The position numbers and the translations under genes are program-made. This document shows positions 1 through 11,269 of a stretch of DNA of 64,000 nt, piece after piece (the stretch's first letter is position 1; each line of letters begins with the position of its first letter). Source of the stretch: Alectoria sarmentosa (taxonomy: Eukaryota; Ascomycota; Lecanoromycetes; Lecanorales; Parmeliaceae); contig WOGZ01000082.1 of assembly GCA_009733775.1 (NCBI GenBank), forward strand, positions 1 to 64,000, in the 5' to 3' direction. The notes under the pieces are model-generated. The model saw only the letters and a program-made list of their open reading frames with translations. It was not told the DNA's origin and did not search any database.

Positions 1-3000
1 TTATAAATTATTTTTAAATATTATTTATAATATAAATTTAATTAAAAATCGATTTTTCGATTTTTAAAAGTTTCAAAATAAATATATAAATAATAATCGC
101 GTTTTATATTTTACACGTGAATAAAACGATTAAATAATTAATAATAATTTATTATGAGATTATCGAGACGACATTATTATATTAAACGTTATAAACGCGA
201 TATTTTTTATATTCATCGATCAAAATTATAATATTAAATTTTAAAAAATGTAAAATATTATTAATATCACGCTTATTAAAATTAATAAAATCATTTACAC
301 TCGTTTCAATTTTATAATATTCTTTATTTTCGTTTTAATCGTTCTCTTAATCGTCGTTTTATAAAAGATTTATTTTAAATATAACGATTTTAATCTTATC
401 GCTATTATAACATCATTTAAATAATTTATTTTTAAACGACGTCGCATTATATTAATCGCAAATTTAATTTATAAAATCGAGATTATATCGTAAAGACTTT
501 ATAATATATAAATAACGCGCAATATAATTTATCAACCTTATTAAAAATTGAATAATTGTTAAAAGAGAATTAAAAAGCGAACTTAAAGAAGAATTGTTAA
601 AGAAATCGATATCAAAAAAATTTATTAATAAATCTCATAATAGAGAATTCTTTGCATCGATTAAAACATTTTTCAATCATTTAAGAATATAAAAAACGCG
701 TCGTTGAGTGAAAAAGAAGATGATAAACGAGATAAAAAATATAAACGCGTTTTAAGAAAACGAAGATCGATTAATTTAAAAAGATAACGATTGTAAAAGT
801 AAAATATTTATTCGAAGTCTTTTTAAAAATCTTTCACATTCTTTTAAAATAATAATAATTAATTTTTTAATAATAATTAATATTTTATCTCGATTGTCGA
901 CGAAGAAAGATTCGCTTAAAAGACGACGTTTATACGCGTTAATAAGAGTTTTAAAAGAATATTAAAAGACGATTACAATATCGAATTTATTTAATCACAC
1001 GTTTTAAAGAGACATCGATAACGAATATATTTATTTGATAATCGATTAATATCTTAATAAAAAAATAATGACTGCACGCGGCTCAGCAGATAAATAATTG
1101 AAACGAAAAAAAATTTAATCGTTTTGAATAAGCGTCGTGCGACTTTAAAATAAATATTTGAATGTTTTTTTACATCGTTAATAATAAGTCGATAAACATC
1201 ATTTTTACATCATTGAAAAGCGTAAATAAAGTATTACAATTTACGAAAATATAAAGAAATTATATGTTGAAGAAAGTATAAAACATAAAGTATAAGATTT
1301 TTATACACAAATTTTTGATAAAAGTGCTCGAAAGGTTTAAACGCCGCTACTCGAACGCTATTCGAAATAAAAAACTTACTTAATTTTTTGATTGACTGCA
1401 CATATAAATTTAAGATATTTTAGCTTAATTTTACACTATTTCTTTATATAATAAAGATATTACGTGTATATTAATATTATTTTTATAATAGTTTTATATA
1501 AGTAAAAAAATTTAAGCGAAGAATTTTTTTTGATTTTTAAGCTTGCGCACATTACGATTTTAAACGATTTTTGAAATTTTAACGATATTAAAATAAATAA
1601 TCGATATTAATTATTAATAATGTTAAATAAGTTTATAATTTAAATTATATCGAATATTAATAACGATGTTAAAAATCTTATATCATATTAATATTAAATT
1701 TATTCGTAAAAAAAAATACTATTTTTTAACGTTTAAATTGCACGAATATAATTTTAATTTTATTTATATTAAATTTAACGCTATTTTATTACAACGAAAG
1801 CTACGTTATAGCGAAATATAGTTATTAAATTTTTCGTTTCGTTATTCGATAATCGTCGAAATATAATAAATTCACTTTTTATTATTATTATTAACATTAT
1901 TAATTTATTATCACATTATAATTTATTATAAAAATTATTTATTTATTTCGTAAACTTTATAATATCTTTTTTATTATAAAATCGCTTTATATAATTTTCT
2001 TTACGACATAAAAAAAATATCGCACACATAATATTTCTTTTTATTTTTTCGCGAACTACTTTTATTGTTACTTATTTCTTTATTCAAATATTTCTTTTAA
2101 ATGTTTATGCGATATATAACATATATGCGATTATTTTTTATATTTTATCACTTATAATTATTTTATAAAAACTTTAAAAGTACGATAATAATAAATAAAT
2201 ATAAACGTTTACGATAATCTCTTATATCTTTTTTTAATAGTTTTATAATCACATTTTTTAAAAATCTCTTTAATGCTTTTAACGACGTTATTTTGTTAAT
2301 TTATATAATTCGAAAGCATTTAAAAGATTTTCATTTAAATGTTAATGAAGTAAAAATATTTAATTGCGATTATAAGTTTATTGATTAATATATATAATTA
2401 TTAAAGTATTAAATCGATTAATCTCTTTTATTTATTAATTATAATGAAAAAAGAACTTAAAAATCTTTATTTTTTTTTTAAAACTATCACGAAATCAATA
2501 ATAAATGACTTATAAATTTAATGTGATAATATTTTATCTAGAAATCTATGTGTGCAGACGAAGCAAATATGTATATATGTCAAGGCCGCACTAGTCGCAC
2601 TAGTCTTATTTTATCAAATCTTTTAAATCTCATAACATATTATGATAAAAACATCGTATTTATTTTCTTTAAAAGTAAATAAAATAATATAAACGTTTAT
2701 AGTAATTTTATTAAAACGTTTTCTCTTTTTAAAAATGAAATTATTAATCTTTCGAACATTATATGCAATAATAAATATTAAAATAAGATTATTATTTTTT
2801 TAAATTATTATAAAAACATTATCTTGTATTATTGCAGCAAAAACTTCGTACGAAATATTTTTAAAAAATTATTATTTCATTTTTACGAGTAAATTTGAAT
2901 TTTTTTTTCGAATTAATTTTATAATCTCATATATCGCAATTTCTTTAACTTTTAAAATTATAATTAATTTTAAATTATCAAAATAACTATTTATAAAGAA

Positions 3001-3900
3001 AATAATGTTGAAAGATTATGTATTAATAATTAATTTAATTACTATAATTAATGTATCTTTTAATTCTTTAAATTTTAATTTATTTTTCAAGTTTTATATA
3101 AGAGAATATCATAAATAATTATTAAAATACTTTTTATTATCGATTGCAAAAATCTTATATTTTTTCGAAATTAATTTATTTAATATTATAATAAAATAAT
3201 TATTTTCTTTTATTTTCTTAATTATATATTTATTAATTATTATATAATAATTGAAAATACGTAAACTTTTTTAATTCTTTCGAATCTCGTTCGTAAATAA
3301 ATAAAACTTTTTATATTATATAAATTATTTTCATTTTTTTTTAATAATTATAAAGGTTTCTTTATTTAAATTTAAGTAATAAATATATTTTTTAAAAAGA
3401 ATATATCGATTTCGAGTTATTTTTTCAATAAAAATAAAAGTTATAAAAATAATATTATTAATTTTTTAGTAATTATAAATAATAAAAAAATGAAAAATTT
3501 ATATATAAATTGTAATAACGATAAATATTTTAAGTTTCGATATATCGATAAAAATTTAAATAAATTTTAAAGTATTTTAAATAATCGTATATAAATTAAT
3601 ATTATTATAAAGCATATTTTTTATAATAATAATTTATATAAAATTGAACACGATATAAAAAGTAAGAAATATATTTTTAGAAAAATAATTAATAAACGCG
3701 CGATCTTTTATCTTCATTAATTGATATTATAAAAATGATAAAATGCGAGAGAGTAAAATATCGAGGTTTTTAAAATATTTATCTCTTTTTTTTATCTTTA
3801 ATAACTTGTTTTTACTATTTTAAAATCTGTTTTAATTCGTATTTATCAAACTTAAATAAAATAGCAATGTGAAACATTTATTATTATAATATAATTGAAT
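1..3900. repeat. AT-rich, RIP-like block without genes
   Basis: About 3.9 kb of nearly pure A/T with no open frame of note. The remaining C and G sit mostly in CpG steps (tcga, acga, cgcg). TpA is very common, and CpA/TpG are rare. This is what repeat-induced point mutation leaves: CpA becomes TpA on both strands. It suggests an old repeated element mutated beyond recognition. A few short islands, near 1070-1090 and 2545-2600, look less converted. No intact transposase, reverse transcriptase or terminal repeat is readable. The left edge lies outside the window, so the island may be larger. A centromere core or mitochondrial insert seems less likely because of the CpG retention. Confidence 0.8.
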
Positions 3901-4241
3901 AATAAATAAAATGAAAAAAGTCGCGTGTTTGAGATTCGTGGTTTTCCGGAAAAAATTTGTTACATTAGCCTCGGCGGTTATCGGATAGCAAGGTTCGACC
4001 GCACTGCGATGCGGAGCGGGACGGTTCCGCTCTGGCTGCCATATGGCGGCTAGGGGCATCTGGCCTACGAAAGATGGAATGTATGCATCAACTTCAGGGG
4101 TTGTCAATTCATGAGATGATACTTTGAAACGAGTGTTGATCTAGAGATGTAGTCGCTTCAGCATCAACAATACGTATCAGAAACTGCACACTCTACTCAA
4201 GCTTCTGCATCACGCGTTTCCTTATCAAGTCTCTGGGAGTA
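3901..4241. other. Transition from AT-rich block to genic DNA
   Basis: Base composition returns to normal within a few tens of bases around 3900-3950. On the minus strand a frame opens at an ATG at 4107. It encodes about 50 ordinary-looking residues, then runs into the AT-rich block near 3920, where it becomes a low-complexity hydrophobic tail and stops at 3832. It could be a 5' gene remnant truncated by the block, or chance. Otherwise this stretch is the 5' flank of the Myb gene. Confidence 0.4.
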
Positions 4242-5762
4242 TTGCTTCATCAAAGCTTCTCCGACCTCGTCATGAACATACCAGTGTATGATGACATCTT
4301 CGATGATTTCCAAACCCGTCCTTCTCTGCGAATTCCTCCCCTACAAGACCCTTTCCCTGCACTCTCGATAATTTCGCGAAGACCTTCTCCGTTGGAGCCC
4401 AATGCGCGCGTCATTATCGATAGCGAAGCGATCAAGCTCACTGGTAGACAAAAAGCCCTTGCGCAAGCGAAACTTCTGGGGGCACCGGAGCCTAATGAGC
4501 TTGACGTACCCATCACAGCCAAGCCTGCTGCAATTGTCGAAGCACAAGAGACCGCGAATCCGAAAGAGCGGCCTCGGAAGAAACAGAAGCTCTACGATCA
4601 TGAGCAAATAGCCGATTTTGTTCAGCTGCCCCGGCCTCAAGCAAACTTGAGAGAAGACAAACCGCGTCCGTTCCAACCGATCTCAGTCCTCAACGAGTTG
4701 CATGAACCACCTCCAAGTGCAGCATTGTTTCCTCCAATCACGCCAAATGCAAATCAAGAAGAACATAATAAATATCACCCTGGCGCTGGACAACCTACAA
4801 ACCAGACCAAGGATCCAGAACGACCACCTGCCAAGAAGAGGAAGCCAAGGGTACGCTCTACTGGTGGTTGTACCGCCAAAAGAACTTATACTCGAGAGCG
4901 GACAGCGTGGACGGAAGCAGAGACTGACCAATTGGTCAAAGGTGTTGCAATCTATGGAATGGGAAGATGGAAAAGTATCCTGGACCACCCGGAATTGCAT
5001 TTTCGTGAAGGTAGAACGAACATGGATCTCAAGGATCGGTGTGTAATGTCCTGGTGCTTGGTGTCCCGATCAGTGGCTGATCAAGCTCTCAGGTTCCGTG
5101 TCGTATTCCCCCCCAATGCACAACACAAGTGGACTAGACCAATGCCAGAGCCTCCAGATGACGACCAAGGTACGTTGGGCCGGAAAGAACTCTACTCAAT
5201 AATATCAATACCTAATCCTGCCACAGAAGCAAGCTTTGGCTACAAAACCGTGACCAAAAGTCCCGCGAAGAAGTCTCCACTAAGAGCTCCAAAACGTCTC
5301 TGGACAGTGCAAGAAGATACCGAGCTTGACAAAGGATTCCAACTGTACGGGTTTCAATGGAATCTCATGCTCAAGGATCCCGCCTTGAACTTTGATCAAA
5401 GATCGTGTGGCCAGATACGAGACCGTTTCCGCCTGCGGTTCCCCGACGTATACAAGCAACAGGATTCGACGGCCCCACCCAAGGAAAAAGGAGCAGCTCC
5501 GAAGAAAAGCAAGCGTGCGAAGAGCTCAACTCGGACTAGGGAGACGGTGGATGATTCAAATGAGCCCGCGAATGAGGATGATAGCGATGTGTGGCCGCGA
5601 GATAAGATAGGCGCTAAGACGGTGGAAGCCTCCCACACCGAAGAGGAAGACAGTAGGCTCTCGAACTCGATATTGCATAATGACTGGGACTGGGATGAGA
5701 ATCTTACTCTGGCTCCTTTGGCGTGGGAGGATATGGCGAGGCCCATGTTTCCATTTGATTGA
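4242..5762 (+). CDS. Double Myb/SANT telobox DNA-binding protein (Tay1/Teb1-like)
   Basis: Exons 4242-5038, 5093-5169 and 5227-5762, giving 469 aa. Both introns (54 and 57 nt) are multiples of three, so the frame also reads straight through them. Removing the first restores a continuous motif, DLKDRFRVVFP, matching the second domain's QIRDRFRLRFP. The two Myb repeats lie near residues 218-285 and 315-370. The first contains WTEAETDQLVKGVAIYG and the telobox-like DLKDR helix. The second starts at WTVQEDTELDKGF. Fungal proteins with two such repeats (Yarrowia Tay1, S. pombe Teb1) bind TTAGGG-type repeats and some promoters. The N-terminus and the lysine/acid-rich tail look disordered. An in-frame ATG at 4272 is an alternative start. 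The assignment to Tay1/Teb1 rests on domain layout, not a database search. Confidence 0.82.
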   Translation: MLHQSFSDLVMNIPVYDDIFDDFQTRPSLRIPPLQDPFPALSIISRRPSPLEPNARVIIDSEAIKLTGRQKALAQAKLLGAPEPNELDVPITAKPAAIVEAQETANPKERPRKKQKLYDHEQIADFVQLPRPQANLREDKPRPFQPISVLNELHEPPPSAALFPPITPNANQEEHNKYHPGAGQPTNQTKDPERPPAKKRKPRVRSTGGCTAKRTYTRERTAWTEAETDQLVKGVAIYGMGRWKSILDHPELHFREGRTNMDLKDRCVMSWCLVSRSVADQALRFRVVFPPNAQHKWTRPMPEPPDDDQGTLGRKELYSIISIPNPATEASFGYKTVTKSPAKKSPLRAPKRLWTVQEDTELDKGFQLYGFQWNLMLKDPALNFDQRSCGQIRDRFRLRFPDVYKQQDSTAPPKEKGAAPKKSKRAKSSTRTRETVDDSNEPANEDDSDVWPRDKIGAKTVEASHTEEEDSRLSNSILHNDWDWDENLTLAPLAWEDMARPMFPFD

Positions 5763-6409
5763 ATCGGGCTCTTTGGAATAAGCGAAGAGGGAAATAGATC
5801 TGTTACTGGGAGAATCAGATAGTAGCTGTACTACCCTTCACCTTGCACACTTTACAAAACCCAAGGACCTTCAGCACGAGCGAATTCCGTACTACCAACG
5901 ATCAATTATCCACTACAGATTACCCTACTGTAGACGTGTGTGGACTTCCAACGGCAGTGAAAAGCAGGATCTCAGGCTTTAATCTAATGAACTTGTGCTA
6001 CCATGATTATTAGATGATGGAATGTGAATTTGCCAAGTTAAACTGCAGGAGCAGTGGAAGATGAAAGAGTTCAACAGTTGGCACCAGGTGGCGTGGCCAT
6101 TTGTTTTCAAAGCTTTTTCTTTTCCCCGGCAGAGAAAGGGTATGTAAAGGGCTACTCCGTAGTTCCCGAAGAATTCCTTGCAAGCCTCGCACTTTTCAGC
6201 CACAGTCCAACGGATTCTATTCCAGGGACGAGCCAGGCGTGAATCTTCTGCGCAGGAGGAAGAAGACACGAGATGAATCCACCGAGGCACTGAGGCACTG
6301 AGGCACTCTAGCCTCCCGTCACCGTCCCCGATGTCGTTGCGATGGGCAACCAGGGTCAGAAGTCTGTTAAATACGACCACGAACTGCCCGTGCCTTCACA
6401 GTTCATCAG
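5763..6409. other. Intergenic region, 0.65 kb
   Basis: Terminator and promoter space between two same-strand genes. It holds three exact tandem copies of gaggcact at 6284-6307. Open frames here are short, overlap on both strands and look like noise. Confidence 0.6.
6284..6307 (+). repeat. Tandem repeat, 3 x 8 nt
   Basis: Three exact head-to-tail copies of gaggcact in the 5' flank of the coiled-coil gene. Probably replication slippage. Confidence 0.85.
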
Positions 6410-9400
6410 ATGGATTACCAGTGCCCGATGGAAGACTTAAACACGGAAATTCATCGCATAACGAATTGCCCGTATACTCCTAGCTTGAAGGTAAGATAGA
6501 TACATAGGATCAACGTTGGAGAGAGAAGGAAGCTTCTCTCGCTTCTCTCGCTTACCTTTCCCTCTCCCTCTCTCTCTGTCCCACGAACATTTTACGCAAC
6601 TGTGAAGTAATGATAGGAGCTGACGTCCGACAGTAGAAACTCCATGACATTCTCCAAAAAGTTGATACTGGCCTTTTGCAACTGTGGGCCCGAGGAAATC
6701 CCTGTCAAATTGACGCTATCGCTGTCATAGTCTTGGAAGCCCTTGAGCTATGGCCTTTCACTTTAGATGTCTTGAAGATTATGGGTATATTCGTAAAAGT
6801 ACTATCACATCCAGTCTGCTTACTAACCTTTTCAAGCGTCTATTCCTTCTTTTCGAAACGCTGTCGTGCAGCAGAAGCCAATGCTTCTCGACACTCTCTT
6901 CACCAACGCCATAGACTCGAAATCAGGCTTCGATAAGGTACTTGGTCGAGATTACCCGATACTTCAGCAGCAGTATACTAACCGAGGAGCAGTATACGGC
7001 TGTCTGCGTCGCTTTGCTCTCTACGCCGTTAGAATACGCAACTCCTTCTGGGGTTCCTGTCTTTCTATTGAAATGCCTGGAGAAGGCCGTCCAATCGCTG
7101 TCGACTGAAACCATCAGACCAGTCTACCTACTGTTATCAGGAGTAGAATCCAGCTATCTTGATACCCTGCCTTTCGATATCCTTTCCAGCTTGCAAAGTC
7201 AAATGATTGAGGTGCTAACCCATATTGACTCGAACGATCATCTGGCTAGTCTGCTATGTTTGGCAATTTTGGCAAAATTTACTTCCAGACCAGGGGTCAT
7301 GGAGCAGTCTCAGCCGAATGTCCAATCCTCCCAGAAGGACGAACATGGACCCGAGTCTGCAGATAGATTTCTTCCCGCTCGAAAATTCTTCTCATCAAAA
7401 AAGGCACCAAAAACCCTTGACTTGGTTGTCATCAAAGTCATCACAGCATGCTCCCAAAGCTGCCAATTAAGTACAAATGAGATTGTTGAGAGCTTGAAGC
7501 TTTCCAGAGAGATTGTGGATGCTTTTGACAGGATAACCCTAAGCTCTTGGCAAGCTGGAAACGTTGGGAAAACAAAAAAGCTGTATGCGAAGATCCTTAG
7601 GCCTGGAATCGAGGCGAAAGTGCAATGCGAGGTATGTAGAAAGGGCGGTGCTCGATTTCTTGGGGACTAACATCGGCCTAGGCACTGAATTTCCTTGTTG
7701 CTTTGTCTGCGGGGGAATTATTGCTTCCTGAAGTCATTCCGAGTTTCAAATCGTACCTTCTCACATCGAAAGCGGACGTTTTGTCTACCAATGCGATCAA
7801 ACAGTGCATCGTGAGACCATTCATAGCCCCAAAAACGTAGACTGTGGCTAAGCTGATATAGGTCCTATTCGAAGACGCCTCTATATGTGAACTACTGGAT
7901 TCATTATTGGCGTTGGCATGTGCTAAGTTGCATCCATGTAGGGAATCGCTCACGAAGATTGACCATGCCTTGCGGTTGATATCTATCTTTCTGGAAAGAA
8001 TTCCCACGTCATCGAAGTTACTCAAAACGGTTTTGCAGTTCATTTCAAGCAGCGTGGTCTCGGACATGCTTCGTCAATACGCCATCCAAGCGCAAGGACC
8101 CCTGCGCTCGGGATTCGTTCATGGCCACAGTACCATTGATGTCTGCCCGTTATTTTACTGTGAAGCCCAAGTTCGACTCCACCACAGTCTTGCAATGATG
8201 TTTTTGGAATCTGCGTTATACGCTTCAGAATGTGGATGTCATTTCGATGCATCCATGATGACATTGCTGCTTGGGAAAACATACTTTCAATCTCCTGCTC
8301 AACCGGCCTCTACGGAGTGTACTCAACGCAGACCGACAAACCTCATAAAGCCCAAGATATCCTTATTCGAGGCTGTCAGTACGCCGCGTGTGGACTCTGT
8401 TAGCCTTAATTGGAGAGACGGCCTCATACGAGAACTATCAAGAGACGTAAATTGTCGGTATGAAGGTGTCATCAGAATAATTGGCGAAATCTGCAGGGAC
8501 CTCGAGCTTCGTTGTAATGAAACTGAGCGTCCTCTTCGGGAGGAACAATCAAGATCTCGTGACCTTCAAGCAAGGATGGAAAGCTCGGAGCGAAACAAAG
8601 CTGAATTGGAATTGCAGGCACAGAATCACCAATCAGCCCTTAACGCTCTAGAGACTGAAAGAGATCGTCTCGCGAATCAAATCGAGGCGACCGAGAGACG
8701 ATCAAAAGAGCTAGGTACAAGTCTCGACAACATCCATCAGGAGTTCGACCATGCCAAGATCGAAGCTGAACGTGCAGCACAAGCTGCTATCGAAAGTACC
8801 AGACAACAAGACCTTGCATACCTAGCTACGATGACGGGAAAAGACGAGATTCTCGAGGAGCAATGCTTGAAGCTTGCCACTGCTGAGAATCATGTCAAAA
8901 ACCTTGAACATGAACTAGACCGCGTGAGAGGGCTGGAGGCCAACAAGGCCGAGAGATTGAACGACAGTGAGACGCACATCGAAACGTTGAAAAGTGCTAT
9001 TTCCGCTTCAGAATGCCTTGTCAAGGATCTTCAAAACGAGTTAGTTCAGACCAAAGGAAGAGATGCCAGCAATACCGCCAAGATCAGCAACTATGAGACG
9101 CTCATTCAAGAGCTGAACAGTACTATTGGTGCAGTGAACAAGGCATCTGATCAGAACAGGTCGCTGATCTCAACCTTGAAAGATCAAATTCGAGAAGTGG
9201 AGATTGAGAGATCCGAATTACAATCGCAGCACCAGACATTCGTGTCTACCAGAGACGCAGAAATTGAGCGTTTGAATGAGTCCAATCGATCTTCGAATGA
9301 CAAATGGCAAAGCGAGCTTGAGGCGGCGCACAGTCGTGCTGCAGCAGCAAATGAGCAGAGCGCGGCGACGATCGCTGGCCTACACAATAAGGTTAGAAAA

Positions 9401-10148
9401 CTCCGCGAAGAGCGAAAGGTACGTATTTTAGGAATCCGAACTGCAATTTTCTAGCCTAAATCGTTTACCGTGAGAAGTTTCTCAGGAGAGTATGCTCTAC
9501 AGATGATTTTAACGCTCGAAATCCGGTCTAGAACAGAAATGCTGATTCTGTAATGCCTAACAGGAGCGAGCTAGAGAATTTGCAAAAGCTCAGAAGCTAA
9601 GCGGTCGGCTTATGTCCCTCATGGGAACCAATATGCACCAAACATCATCTCATGGGGCACAATCGAGGACTCCAGGGCACAGTGAGCGTGATTTACCCTT
9701 TTCTGATTCGAATAGTCCGGATCTGCCAGCCGCCAAGTCATACACTCCCAGCGCCTCCAGTAGAGCACCTAAGCGCATTAAGAGACACCTAGACACTAGA
9801 ACTCCGACGACTTGCGCAACAAAAAGTTTGAATCCTATAACTACATCGAAAGAGTACCGGCGCAGCATTATGAGAGTTAAGAGAGTACCGCTCGCTGACC
9901 TCGGATCAATGCAGAGTCCGGGATCTTTGACACCACAGAATCCAAGGCATCAAGAACCCCACACGCCAAAAACCGAAGGAGCTGGGGAAGTCCCCACAGA
10001 GAATGATCAAGCACACCAGAGATTTGACTCTGATGCAGAGTCCTTTGGCGGAGGGGACATTTTCACAAGCACCGATCAACAACAGCTCTCTGCTTTGCAC
10101 TGCAAACTGCCGAGACATGACTACGATGAAACGACCACAGAATTCTGA
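6410..10148 (+). CDS. Large coiled-coil protein of unknown function
   Basis: Seven exons: 6410-6490, 6637-6784, 6837-6937, 6993-7631, 7682-7810, 7862-9418, 9564-10148, giving 1079 aa. The introns have good donors and branch sites (tactaac at 6821, ctaac near 6980). The start MDYQCPMEDL is the only ATG that splices in frame with the following exons. Residues 1-585 are mostly alpha-helical with no motif I recognise. Residues 585-905 form a long charged coiled coil rich in E, R, Q and K. The tail (905-1079) is Ser/Pro/Thr-rich and probably disordered, and contains the basic patch RVKRVPLADL. The layout resembles a scaffold or spindle/chromosome-associated protein, but that is only inference. I do not recognise the family. 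Confidence 0.8.
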
Positions 10149-11269
10149 TACGATTTTGTAGCACTTGAGTACATGCATTGTATCAAACATGGAGGTGCAG
10201 GTACAGCAACCACTGGTCGGTGCTACTGAACTTTAGTCTTGTCTCACATCTTGCCAATGGGATTGCTAGCACTGGATCCGTATCCATTTAAAATAGAACG
10301 GGTTTTCTGTCCTTTCGACCTTTCACAGTTGATGGTGTGTTCATTGAGTTCGTGATTGGCTGTTTGTCAGGGCTGTATTTTGAGGGTCGCCAAGTGTTTC
10401 CGATCGGGTTCCTGCGCCAAAGAAAATGCTCTGGCAACATGCATGATTGAATGAATACTTTTGTTTGCTTTCCTTCCATATTTGCTAACAGTCCAGCTTG
10501 CCACGACATAGTCGCGCCCTCCGTGCAAGAGATCCATTCATTCTGTAAATTTCAAAATCACCTTTGAAGACTGAGAGGAACGTGAAGACTATAAAGACTG
10601 AAGAGTGTGAAGATCTCTCAACACCATCATAGAAGGGACCTGCAGTCCTTCACTTTCTCTAGTGAATGTCTGATCCCTGGCATTGGGCTTCCTGATGTAT
10701 TTCTATTGCCCTCATCATCTATCCTACCATCTTTCCTACTCGCCGCCCACCACACAGGTTCTTCGGACATCCCAAACCGAAGCCTTCCAGTGAACAAGGC
10801 CGCACAGGACCGCTAGGACTCCAGACTGGTAGACTTGATGCAGCTGAGACTCTATGCTTATTGAGTACTTGCAAGGATCAAAGCTTTCTGATTGCATGAC
10901 CAAAATCAAGACCAGATCTTCTGCCATTGCCTTCTTGCCTCATAGAGTCCTTCCACGTCCTTTAGCTCCGACACTGACAGATCTGATCAGGGCTCATCAA
11001 GCAGCAAGCATTAGTGTTAAAGGGCAGTCATTGAGTGTGCGGGAACAAGGACGGATTCCGCCATTAAGGTCACTCTTGCCCTTCAACACTGTTATTGATA
11101 CCTTAGTTTCTAGCCAGAACAGGTGCTCCGTACTTCCCTTTACAACCGCATCTATCACTTCATCTACAACCTCCTTCATTATTCTGTACTCATAAAATTG
11201 TTTCACCAGTCCTGACGCTCACTTGGATTTGACTGCAAATTTTGATACAGCTACGTGCTGGGTGGCATT
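10149..11269. other. Intergenic region upstream of the polymerase gene, 1.1 kb
   Basis: No convincing gene. A 113-residue plus-strand frame (10854-11195) ends before the polymerase start and has no family character. It could belong to the 5' leader, since a possible acceptor (atacag) lies just upstream of the polymerase ATG. Nothing else stands out. Confidence 0.5.

Noticed and set aside
10854..11195. 113-codon plus-strand frame upstream of the polymerase gene
   Set aside because: No family features and no convincing splice into the polymerase frame. Possibly part of the leader, not called as coding.
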